Origin: an uncultured Caryophanales bacterium
GTDB lineage: Bacteria; Bacillota_I; Bacilli_A; RFN20; CAG-826
Assembly (NCBI GenBank): GCA_946404585.1
Contig: CAMJEC010000006.1
Coordinates: 1 to 24,067 of the forward strand
Direction of reading: 5' to 3'
DNA: 24,067 nt
The notes beneath the pieces were generated by a model, which saw only the letters and a program-made list of their open reading frames with translations, was not told the DNA's origin and searched no databases. Of this stretch, positions 1 to 8,283 are shown one piece after another. Each line of letters starts with the position of its first letter. Position 1 is the first letter of the stretch. A program made the translations under genes and the position numbers.

Positions 1-470
1 AAATCTTATCCTTATCCACGACAGCGATTGCCTCTGGTATTGTCTCATTTACTGGTTTGATTTTATCAATTCCTAAATTAATGGGTGGATTTAATATCAC
101 TATTTCTCCATTAGATGGATTATTACTCTTCTTATTAGTGGTAACTGTCTTGCTCTTATTCGTCGCGATTGGTGTATTTATCTCCGCTTTATCCAATACT
201 GTGAAAGAAGCAGCGGGTTATTTATCACCAATTATGATTGTCTTTATGCTCTTTGGCATGGCTCCTTCGTTATTTGGCTTTGATCAATGGTATTTATCAT
301 TTGTGCCAATTCTTAATGTCTGTGTGTCTATTAACGCCTTACTTAATGGCGCGGAGAACTTATTATTGTTCTTTGGTCTAACGGTGGCGTCCACTGTGTT
401 ATATACAGGTCTATTAATGTTTGGGGTTACGAAATTATTTAACAAAGAACGAGTGGTCTTAGGGCAATAA
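1..470 (+). CDS. ABC-2 type transporter permease, C-terminal part (NatB-like)
   Basis: The reading frame is open from the first full codon at position 3, so the 5' end lies outside the window; about 155 residues are visible. They are very hydrophobic and form about four to five membrane segments. The stretch ISALSNTVKEAAGYLSP, followed by a hydrophobic segment, resembles the loop of ABC-2 family export permeases such as NatB, where a conserved KEA sits before a transmembrane helix. The product probably works with an ATPase encoded upstream, outside the window, to export ions, peptides or another small substrate; the substrate cannot be read from this fragment. The TTG at 57 is only an internal codon. 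The gene ends shortly before a strong terminator. Confidence 0.72.
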   Translation, partial: ILSLSTTAIASGIVSFTGLILSIPKLMGGFNITISPLDGLLLFLLVVTVLLLFVAIGVFISALSNTVKEAAGYLSPIMIVFMLFGMAPSLFGFDQWYLSFVPILNVCVSINALLNGAENLLLFFGLTVASTVLYTGLLMFGVTKLFNKERVVLGQ

Positions 471-484
471 CTTGTTTACAACAA

Positions 485-514
485 AAAAGATAGTCGAGCA
501 ATCGGCTATCTTTT
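485..514. terminator. Bidirectional intrinsic terminator between convergent genes
   Basis: A 12-bp stem (485-496 with 503-514, one G-U pair) closes a 6-nt loop. T-rich sequence follows on the plus strand, and T-rich sequence also follows on the minus strand. It sits between the stop of the permease (470) and the stop of the minus-strand zinc-ribbon gene (530), so it can end transcription from both sides. Confidence 0.85.
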
Positions 515-529
515 AATTTTGTTTTAATT

Positions 530-1831
530 CTATCTTCTAGAAGAACTACTAGATGATGACGTTCTCGCGGTTTTGCTGACTTTACTATATAGGTAAATAT
601 CTTTTCTTAAATCAATATGGTATGAGCCGTTTCGTACGTAAGAGGCTGCGCCATATTGGAATTTAACATTCTTATTCTTTCTAGACATACCGAAGAGGAT
701 GATAGAAGAGATAATTGCCCCAGCGACCCCGCCGATGATGAGACCGATAATGATATCTTGAATAATTGCACCAATACCTGCACCAAGGCCAACGAAGAGT
801 ACAAAGAAGATACTCCAGAACAACATGACTTTGGCTTTGGAGATTGGTAAGTCACCCGCTACTTTACCAGTTTGGCCGTTAACGGCAAAACGGTAATTCT
901 TTTCTTTCCATTTGGTATTTAAAATCCAAACTGGATATAAAGCGTATTGCGCGTTAGTGTCACTTAATTGGATGGAAGAATCAGCATAGCTGACATTATC
1001 ATAACCATGGATATCATTTCTAAAGGCTTGGATTGTGCCTTCACGGAAACGAGTTGTGGCTCTTTGGAATGTTTCATCTTTACTGACATCATATCTATCC
1101 GCAGCGTAACCAGCGAGATACCCCGCATTGAATTCCACTGCTTCAGAATAATCATATGGTTCGATGGATTCCATTAATTTGTCTTCCATCTTTTTACTAC
1201 CATCAACTGGAACGTGATCAAAGGCAATACCACCATCTCTCACTAAAGAATAATATTTGGTTTCTTTATAGTCGTAATTAGAATCAGACCAACGACGAGT
1301 CTTTTCACCTTTGAATCTCACTCTACCATCAACGTTGGCATCGAATAACCAGAATGGAACGTATAATGGTTTGACTTCTTGGACGACATTATCTTTAGAG
1401 AATGAACCTGGTAATAATGGTTTTTTCTTAAAGAATGATTTTAAACTACCTAAGACGTTATCTTTATCGTTCTTAAATGGAATGACAAGATTTGGTTTTA
1501 AATCGCCTGAAAGTTGTTTAGAAACGAGGATATTGTTACCACAATAAGGGCAGCAAGTTGAAGAAGAAGTTTCATCGACAATGATTTCACCACCACAAGA
1601 TTCGCAAGAGTATATTTTCATACCCTTCATTTCTTTATCGGTGTAGGCTTGGACTTTTGATTCGTCCCAAGCAGTATCTTCTTCTTTATCGCTCGCTAAA
1701 TTATCGGAGTAAGCTTTTAAATCGTTTACTGAAAAATGCGAGTCACAGAATGGACAAACGATATCCTGGCTGTGGGAGTCAAAATGTAATGTACCACCAC
1801 AACAAGGGCATTCTAATTCTTTATTTGCCAT
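530..1831 (-). CDS. Zinc-ribbon membrane protein (YdjG-like)
   Basis: 433 aa. The N-terminus holds two zinc ribbons: CxxC pairs at C8/C11 with C26/C29, and at C76/C79 with C94/C97. A soluble middle region follows (roughly 100-325), with the segment EVKPLYVPFWLFDANVDG that is typical of this family. Two adjacent membrane helices lie at about 333-382, and the tail is basic and serine-rich. This matches the architecture of Bacillus subtilis YdjG, whose biochemical role is not established. The gene starts 3 nt after the stop of the SPFH gene, with no good Shine-Dalgarno site of its own, so translation is probably coupled. The B. subtilis ydj operon also pairs a zinc-ribbon membrane protein with an SPFH protein (YdjI), which suggests a joint envelope or membrane-stress role (inference). 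Confidence 0.75.
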   Translation of the reverse strand: MANKELECPCCGGTLHFDSHSQDIVCPFCDSHFSVNDLKAYSDNLASDKEEDTAWDESKVQAYTDKEMKGMKIYSCESCGGEIIVDETSSSTCCPYCGNNILVSKQLSGDLKPNLVIPFKNDKDNVLGSLKSFFKKKPLLPGSFSKDNVVQEVKPLYVPFWLFDANVDGRVRFKGEKTRRWSDSNYDYKETKYYSLVRDGGIAFDHVPVDGSKKMEDKLMESIEPYDYSEAVEFNAGYLAGYAADRYDVSKDETFQRATTRFREGTIQAFRNDIHGYDNVSYADSSIQLSDTNAQYALYPVWILNTKWKEKNYRFAVNGQTGKVAGDLPISKAKVMLFWSIFFVLFVGLGAGIGAIIQDIIIGLIIGGVAGAIISSIILFGMSRKNKNVKFQYGAASYVRNGSYHIDLRKDIYLYSKVSKTARTSSSSSSSRR

Positions 1832-1834
1832 ACA

Positions 1835-3172
1835 CTATTTGACTTCGTCTAAATCGTTAATTGGGTCACCACATTCTGGACAGAACTTAGGTGCTTTTTC
1901 ACCTGGTTTTGGTTCCCAACCACATTTATTACATTTAATCTTCTTTTCGCCTTCTGGTCTCTTTGTACCACATTCTGGACAGAACTTACCTGTAGCTCTT
2001 GTGCCACATTGTGGGCAAACCCAGCCAGCATCTGTTTCTGGTTTCTTTGTGCCACATTCTGGGCAGAATTTACCTGTGGCTTGTGCACCACACTTTGGAC
2101 ATGTCCAAGTACCAGCGACTGGAGCTTGTGCTTGTTGAGCTTGTTGTTGTTGTCTTTGTTGTTCACCCATTTGGTAGAAACCTTGAGCATTCATACCACC
2201 GGCATTGGCCGCCATATTGAGACCATAGAAGCCCATGGCTGCACCATTAGCGTTACTAGCAGCATTCTTCATCGCTTCAGCTTGTGCTTCAACTAAAGTT
2301 GCACCTGCCATAGCAGCATTTCTAGCGTAAACATTCTTTCTTTGTAATTCTTTGATGAGGTCTTCGTCTTCTTTTGGAAGAGTAACAGAGCCTAAAGCAA
2401 TGGAGATGACTTCAATACCACGTAAGGAAGCCCATTTTTCATCAAGAGCGGTATTCATAGCGTTTTCCAAATCAGTTAAGTGAGTCATGATTTGGTTTGG
2501 TCTTAATTGTAATTCAGATAAACGGCCAAAGGCTGGTTGTAAAGCAGAAATGAATTCTGTCTTTAATTGGCTATCTAATTGACTTCTTGTATATGCTTGT
2601 GTGACATTACCACAGACATTTTGATAGAAGAGAATTGGGTTTGTAATCTTATAGGAGAAGACACCGTTACAGCGGACAGAAACGTCAACGTCTAAACCAA
2701 CGTTGTTATCAACGATTCTGAATGGCACTGGATTTGGTGTACCAAATTTGTTGTCCACTAATTCTTTAGTGTTGAAGTAATAGACTCTTTGGTCACTACC
2801 TGTGTCACCGCCAAATGTGAAACGTCTACCGATTGTTTTGAATAAACCGATGACTCTTTCACCAAAGGAGCCAGCAAAAATAGATGATTCAGTTTTAGAA
2901 TCAAATTTGTAGGCACCTGGTTCAGCAGCGAATTCGACGACTTTACCTTGATCAACGATAATCATACATTGACCGTCAGCGACGACTACTATAGAACCAT
3001 TAGAAATGATATTTTCACTACCTTTAGTGTTGGATGATCTTTTACCATTGACTCTCTTTTGACCTTTTTCCACTAAGACATCAACTGGTAAAGCTTCACA
3101 ATAGAAATATTCCTTCCATTGGTCAGCAAATGTGGAGCTAACTGCTCCGGCGAAAGCTTTAATTAAGCCCAT
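1835..3172 (-). CDS. SPFH-domain protein with three C-terminal zinc ribbons (YdjI-like)
   Basis: 445 aa. The start MGLIKAFAGAVSSTFADQW and the SPFH/band-7 region (about 20-285) match the YdjI family, sometimes annotated as virion core protein. The C-terminal part of that region is followed by an Ala/Asn/Gly-rich stretch and a Gln-rich linker (338-350). Three zinc ribbons then follow, with CxxC pairs at 358/361 with 370/373, 386/389 with 398/401, and 414/417 with 431/434. There is no clear transmembrane segment, so membrane association probably comes through the SPFH domain or the partner protein. An AGGAGG site lies 9 nt before the ATG. It is the first gene of a two-gene operon with the zinc-ribbon membrane protein and has its own promoter. 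The molecular function is unknown. Confidence 0.82.
   Translation of the reverse strand: MGLIKAFAGAVSSTFADQWKEYFYCEALPVDVLVEKGQKRVNGKRSSNTKGSENIISNGSIVVVADGQCMIIVDQGKVVEFAAEPGAYKFDSKTESSIFAGSFGERVIGLFKTIGRRFTFGGDTGSDQRVYYFNTKELVDNKFGTPNPVPFRIVDNNVGLDVDVSVRCNGVFSYKITNPILFYQNVCGNVTQAYTRSQLDSQLKTEFISALQPAFGRLSELQLRPNQIMTHLTDLENAMNTALDEKWASLRGIEVISIALGSVTLPKEDEDLIKELQRKNVYARNAAMAGATLVEAQAEAMKNAASNANGAAMGFYGLNMAANAGGMNAQGFYQMGEQQRQQQQAQQAQAPVAGTWTCPKCGAQATGKFCPECGTKKPETDAGWVCPQCGTRATGKFCPECGTKRPEGEKKIKCNKCGWEPKPGEKAPKFCPECGDPINDLDEVK
1934..2101 (-). repeat. Intragenic tandem duplication of a zinc-ribbon unit
   Basis: Two adjacent 84-nt units encode residues 358-385 and 386-413 of the SPFH protein. 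Both read CPxCGxxATGKFCPECGTK and remain similar at the DNA level. The third ribbon is more diverged. This looks like a local duplication that expanded the zinc-ribbon tail. Confidence 0.65.
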
Positions 3173-3199
3173 ATTATATGCCTCCTAAACATCTATTTT

Positions 3200-3228
3200 A
3201 GTGTAATACGCGTGCGAATATATTTCAA
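3200..3228 (-). promoter_or_regulatory. Predicted sigma-A promoter of the SPFH/zinc-ribbon operon
   Basis: On the minus strand there is a -35 box TTGAAA (3223-3228), a 17-nt spacer and a -10 box TACACT (3200-3205), about 28 nt before the coding start. It lies downstream of the surface-operon terminator, so the two-gene operon appears to be transcribed independently. Confidence 0.5.
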
Positions 3229-3279
3229 TCTTTTTAGATTGGCACTATCAAAATGAGACCAATTTTTGAAATAAAAGAA

Positions 3280-3303
3280 AACACAACTCATACGAGCTGT
3301 GTT
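3280..3303 (-). terminator. Intrinsic terminator ending the surface-protein operon
   Basis: A 10-bp stem with one G-U pair (3280-3289 with 3294-3303) closes a 4-nt loop, and the minus strand continues as TTCTTTTATTT. It begins only a few bases after the stop of the leucine-rich-repeat gene and marks the end of the 10-kb operon. Confidence 0.8.
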
Positions 3304-3308
3304 GTTCG

Positions 3309-6300
3309 CTATGATGGGAAGGTCACACCATTAGCATCCGCCGTTGCGCCAGAACTAAATGTTACTAGGCCAGTAGAAGAATCAATTGTAGCGGTGCCAA
3401 GATAGAAGACTTCGCCATCTTTCAAAGCCCAATATTGTTGATTCGACAAGCGTATTGACCATGTGCCATTGTTATTAATAGCTAAATCAGTATTCTTAGT
3501 GACATAATAAACTAAGTCACACGTTGTGTTATTGCCAGTACGACGCCAGTAAATGTTGATGAATGGATTGTCTTTTAAACTTGTAGCAGTATGATATGTA
3601 TATATCTTACAAGTAGATTTGCTACCCCAAACCATTGAGTCAGGACGATCGTTGTTTCCACCACCAGTTGACATAAAGTGTTGGATTTCATAGCCAGTAG
3701 GTAATACCACCATTTGCAAACTGTTGCACCATGAGAAAATGTTTTCTTGACCATTTTGACCCTTAGTTGGATAGCCAAAATTAGTGAATTGACAGTTTCC
3801 AACAGTGAATATAACGCTGATAAGATTATCGCAGTGTCTAAACTGATGACAGCCGTTATTTAGACCGCCATTAACTTTAGCCTGGCAGCGTGGTTCATAA
3901 GTGTGTTTCCCACCACGTTCGAATTGCATCTTATTGGAATTGATTGTTATTCTTGTTACCGCTGTACTATTAAATGCACCACAGCCAAGATTTGTAAGAT
4001 TTGAGCTGAAATTGATGACACCATCTGTAGTAATTGTGGCGGTTGAGACCATTTGACTATGGTTTTCAGGCATTGGAATAATTCCATCATTGCCTGGAGC
4101 AATCATACCAAATGCATAGTGGCCAATTCTTTCAACTTGCGTAAATTTGGAAAAATCAAAATTGGATAAATGCTTACATAAATAGAATGCAAAGTTGCCG
4201 ATTTCTTTGAAACCAGTTGTGTCTCCTGCATGGTTCTGATTATTATCTGTATCTGTCAATACTGGTTTTAAATTAGTCAACACTGCCTCTGCAGTGACTG
4301 TTGTCAATGGATGGTCGGCATCATCACAAGATTCAAAACATGATTGCCCAATCATTGCAGTCTTAGCAGGGAAAACAAATGTATTATCAGTGAATTTTGC
4401 TCCTTTGAATGCTTCTTCACCAAAGTAGATATCAGCGTCACTACCGAAATTGAATATTGTAGAAGCAAGCGTTGCACCACGGAATGAACCATTTATTTCG
4501 ACAGTTTCGTTAACTTTAGAGAAATCAATTGTTTCTAAAGAAGTACAATTACCGAAAGCATCAACACCAACTGTAAATTCATCAACATCTGGAGCAATAA
4601 ATGTGGTGATATTTGTGCCTTTAAACGCTTCATCATCAATACCAGCGTAGCCTGTATATGTTAAATCTAACACGCCTTCATCACAGACTTTCCAAGCAGT
4701 GCCATCTGCGTTATTTGGAACTTTAAAGACAAGATGCTCGTTTGTAATAGAAGAGAATAAGCCTTTCGGAATAACACCATCAACGATACGTGGGAGTTCC
4801 ACCATTGCTAATTGGCTACAGCCTTCAAAAGCATATTCAGGTGAAGACATTAAGCCTAAACCACTAGTACCAAAGGAAATGGATTTTAGATCTTTTGTAT
4901 GATTATTGTCAGAGAAATCGTATTTCTGATTAAGATAAATAACTTCGTTTAAACCAGAAATAAGAGGTTGAGGTAAAGAACTATTAACAGGAGTACCAAC
5001 CACCAAAGAGTCAATCCAATGGCACATTTTGAAAGCGCCATAAAGGAAACTGGTTCCATATGAGTATTGGCCATCAAATCTACTGTAATGTTCAGTTTTT
5101 CCATCAATTACAACTGTTTCATCAGATAAATCATCATGAGCCTGCAAGTAGTCAGAACTATCTCTATTTAAAACAAGAAGCAAAGCTGATGCGTTCTTTT
5201 CACAACTGGCAGTTGAATATATTGCCGATGTGTATGTTTCACTAGAACCACGATGGGTATATGTTGTTGTTTGATAATAAGTGGATGAAGTTGCATTATT
5301 ACCAAATGTAACTTTTCTTAAAGAATAGCTGTTTGAGAAGACTGATGTCGCATAATCAGGATTGTTTTTAGTCTCCCAGAATTTACAACTATTTGGGATA
5401 TTTAACACTTGTTGAATACCACAGAACGCAAAGGCATGCTTGTCAATGTTAGCTAAAGAAGATGGCATAACATAGTCACCAACCAAATTGCCTGTTGCTG
5501 GAGCATAAGCAGAAACTTTAGTGATGCCATACGCTCTCATAAAAGCATATTCACCAATTGTGGTAATTGTATTTGGAAGTTCGACTGCTGTTAAATCTTT
5601 GTAGTTACTATAGTTTTTATAACTTGTAGCATCACAATAATCCGCACTAAAAGCAGAAGCGCCAATTGTATTGACTATGTAGCTGTTGCTATTTGAGTCA
5701 GTAACTGTAGCCGGAACTCTTGCGGTGCCAGAAAAACTATTACTATCACAATGACGATCATATAAATAATTTGTCATTGTGGCTTTGCCACTGGCTGTCC
5801 CGGTAACAAACGCACACTTGTCTTGTTCAACATATTCTTTGGTGTTGCCAGTACCAACTTCTACTTCAACGTTGACGCCTGGAACATTGATTGTTTCTTT
5901 GTAAAGGACATTTGCATAGTAAGGCATTTTTTGGTCAATGCCATAGAAATTCTTCTTTTCTTCACTTTGGAAGTTATAGCCAGGATAGACACTAGAATAT
6001 TTGCCTTCATCGCCAATAGTACGCCATTCTTTAACAGCGGTATCACTAAGGTTACAAGCGCCAGTTGATGGTGAGCTGATGTAGCTGGTATATGATGTAA
6101 CGTTTTTGGCACCCCTTATCTTCGAAGAACTGTTTTCAGAATAAGAACCAGAAAGATAAATGGCGCCACGTGAATTACCTTGGAAGGCGTAATTCTCGAC
6201 ACGTATGGTCGTGTACATGTTAGGTAGCACTAAGGTTTGGAGGCCTGGATCTCCACCAAAATCATTCTTATTCTTGCCAGAAGTCCAACCGATTACTGGG

Positions 6301-8273
6301 GAATATTGATTATTATTTGTAGAAAAAACAATACTTTTGCCACATCTTTCTTCAAACACTACAGTTCTTAAAGATTCGCAAACCGCAAATGTATAATAGC
6401 CTAATACCAAATCAGATGTATCTGTGTCGTTAGCGTTAGGGGAACTCTGAACAGTGCTCTTCTTGCTACCTTTAAATATAACCTTGCTTAATAAAGGACA
6501 ATGACCAAAAGCGCTTGAGTTAACAGTATCACTACTGCTTAGCCCATATGTTGTAGCATCAGTGCTAGTAATGCCAAAGTGTTGGAATGTACGTGGGAAA
6601 ACAAGAGTGGTTAATTCATAATTATGATCACCGTTTGATTTAAGATAATCTTGATGCATTGTACCACCAGTAATGCTGTCATTGTTATTAGTTCTTCCTA
6701 ATTGGAAGAATGCTTCTTTACCAATAACTTTTAAAGCAGATAACTCATCATCATAATCCCATCTAAAGTCTGTTACTGCTTGCATATGCTTTTTAGCGTT
6801 ACCGTTTTCACTGTTGCCAAAAGCACGGGAACCAACAGCTTCTAACGAATATGGGAGATACAATTTCTTAATTGTATTTAATTTAGGCATATTAACAAAT
6901 GCCGCAGTACCGATAACTTTCAAAGAAGTAATACCATTAAGAATAATTCTTGGGGTTAAAGAACCACCACCTGCAATTGTTGATTCATCGGTAGAACACT
7001 TTGTATTATCATCAATGACTGCTAAATTCGTGAAAGTGCTGGTGAAAAAACCATTTTCAATTCTGCTCAATGAAGTTGGCAAATATAGGCGTTCAAGACT
7101 AGCTTTAACAGTATCTAAGGCATTAAGTGCAATTTTTCTAACATAATGGCCAGAACCACTTGGCAGTTCATTAGGAATAGAGATGAATTTTACTGGCACA
7201 CCTTCAATATCAGTTGGACCAATATATGAAGCGATTTCAACATCATTATTGTTATCGGTTGTGTAAATCCAGTCATTAGAATAAGACGCACCACTAGTGC
7301 TGATATCATAGCTAAAGTGATTGCTGTTCGCTGTTGGATCGTTGAATTCACTTCTAACATTCCAACGGTTGAGGTTTCTAGAAAGAGCTAACCATGTGTT
7401 GACTGTATCAGTGTCGCCAACAAGATGGAATGTTAAGGCGTCACTACAGCCATTAAAGGCTCTATCTTCGATAATGCCAATTGGTTCTTGATTCTCATCT
7501 TTTTGGAAGAACGAATTGGAAATATAAACATTCTTCAAAGCGGTACAATTTTGGAACGCTCTAGAACGGATGGCTTTAATATTCATAAAGGCTAAAGTGG
7601 AGAATAATGCACTGCAGCCGTTGAATGCTTCATATTCAATTTCTTCAATTGATTCAGGAAGAACGAGTTCTTTTAAAGCCACACAGTTGAAGAAACAGAA
7701 TGAAGGAATTGTTGTAAGTGTAGAATATGTTCTTTCACCACTGCCATTATCAATAACTTCTGAACAAGAACAGGCAGAAGAAGCTTCTGATGTAGTTGAA
7801 CTGTTTTGAATAGCAGCTTTAGTGAGCTGTTTGCAAGAATAGAAAGCGCCTTCACCAATTTGCTCGACGGAAGAAGGAATTGTCACAGTGGTAATTCTAC
7901 TTCCTAGGAAAGCTTCATAGTCTATGACTGTAATACTATTAGGAATTAATACTTTTGTGCTCTTACTCTTATAGAAAGCGCTTCTGTAGATGCCAGTAAC
8001 TGGCTTGCTGTTATACTCATCAGGAATTTGAATTTCATCAGTGCTATTTATATAGTTTTCTTTCAAAGAAACAGCATATTCCTGTTCATTATTAATCGCA
8101 TAGTAATTGAAAATGTTGTCACTGGCATCAAGCCTACCAGCAAGAAGATATTTTGGTGAATGTCTATTAGGATTATTCAAAGGTGTTTCATTGGTACCTT
8201 GGCAAGCGACCGCGCTAAAAGGAACTATTGCAATGAAGAAACACAAGAATTTTAATAACTTTTTCGCTTTCAT
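3309..8273 (-). CDS. Giant BspA-type leucine-rich-repeat surface protein
   Basis: 1654 aa from the ATG at 8273, chosen because AAGGAGGT lies 6 nt upstream; an in-frame ATG at 8318 would overlap the previous gene and lacks this site. The N-terminus is a signal peptide ending FSAVACQG. This may be an atypical lipobox (Cys24) or an ordinary AVA cleavage site. Most of the protein consists of degenerate BspA-like (LRR_5) repeats such as IPSFCFFNCVALKELVLP and AIRSRAFQNCTALKNVYIS, with the usual pattern of AF..C..L followed by a hydrophobic beta strand. Repeats are spread through the whole length and separated by long Ser/Thr/Asn-rich inserts. No LPxTG motif or C-terminal membrane anchor is visible. 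BspA-like proteins elsewhere bind host matrix proteins or other bacteria. It is the last gene of the c-di-GMP-controlled operon, 10 nt after the GLUG gene. An adhesin role is inferred. Confidence 0.88.
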   Translation of the reverse strand: MKAKKLLKFLCFFIAIVPFSAVACQGTNETPLNNPNRHSPKYLLAGRLDASDNIFNYYAINNEQEYAVSLKENYINSTDEIQIPDEYNSKPVTGIYRSAFYKSKSTKVLIPNSITVIDYEAFLGSRITTVTIPSSVEQIGEGAFYSCKQLTKAAIQNSSTTSEASSACSCSEVIDNGSGERTYSTLTTIPSFCFFNCVALKELVLPESIEEIEYEAFNGCSALFSTLAFMNIKAIRSRAFQNCTALKNVYISNSFFQKDENQEPIGIIEDRAFNGCSDALTFHLVGDTDTVNTWLALSRNLNRWNVRSEFNDPTANSNHFSYDISTSGASYSNDWIYTTDNNNDVEIASYIGPTDIEGVPVKFISIPNELPSGSGHYVRKIALNALDTVKASLERLYLPTSLSRIENGFFTSTFTNLAVIDDNTKCSTDESTIAGGGSLTPRIILNGITSLKVIGTAAFVNMPKLNTIKKLYLPYSLEAVGSRAFGNSENGNAKKHMQAVTDFRWDYDDELSALKVIGKEAFFQLGRTNNNDSITGGTMHQDYLKSNGDHNYELTTLVFPRTFQHFGITSTDATTYGLSSSDTVNSSAFGHCPLLSKVIFKGSKKSTVQSSPNANDTDTSDLVLGYYTFAVCESLRTVVFEERCGKSIVFSTNNNQYSPVIGWTSGKNKNDFGGDPGLQTLVLPNMYTTIRVENYAFQGNSRGAIYLSGSYSENSSSKIRGAKNVTSYTSYISSPSTGACNLSDTAVKEWRTIGDEGKYSSVYPGYNFQSEEKKNFYGIDQKMPYYANVLYKETINVPGVNVEVEVGTGNTKEYVEQDKCAFVTGTASGKATMTNYLYDRHCDSNSFSGTARVPATVTDSNSNSYIVNTIGASAFSADYCDATSYKNYSNYKDLTAVELPNTITTIGEYAFMRAYGITKVSAYAPATGNLVGDYVMPSSLANIDKHAFAFCGIQQVLNIPNSCKFWETKNNPDYATSVFSNSYSLRKVTFGNNATSSTYYQTTTYTHRGSSETYTSAIYSTASCEKNASALLLVLNRDSSDYLQAHDDLSDETVVIDGKTEHYSRFDGQYSYGTSFLYGAFKMCHWIDSLVVGTPVNSSLPQPLISGLNEVIYLNQKYDFSDNNHTKDLKSISFGTSGLGLMSSPEYAFEGCSQLAMVELPRIVDGVIPKGLFSSITNEHLVFKVPNNADGTAWKVCDEGVLDLTYTGYAGIDDEAFKGTNITTFIAPDVDEFTVGVDAFGNCTSLETIDFSKVNETVEINGSFRGATLASTIFNFGSDADIYFGEEAFKGAKFTDNTFVFPAKTAMIGQSCFESCDDADHPLTTVTAEAVLTNLKPVLTDTDNNQNHAGDTTGFKEIGNFAFYLCKHLSNFDFSKFTQVERIGHYAFGMIAPGNDGIIPMPENHSQMVSTATITTDGVINFSSNLTNLGCGAFNSTAVTRITINSNKMQFERGGKHTYEPRCQAKVNGGLNNGCHQFRHCDNLISVIFTVGNCQFTNFGYPTKGQNGQENIFSWCNSLQMVVLPTGYEIQHFMSTGGGNNDRPDSMVWGSKSTCKIYTYHTATSLKDNPFINIYWRRTGNNTTCDLVYYVTKNTDLAINNNGTWSIRLSNQQYWALKDGEVFYLGTATIDSSTGLVTFSSGATADANGVTFPS

Positions 8274-8283
8274 ACATACCTCC

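Noticed and set aside
1839..2296. Several plus-strand open frames opposite the SPFH gene, with Cys/His-containing repeats
   Set aside because: They mirror the zinc-ribbon and Gln-rich codons of the real gene and have no ribosome sites.
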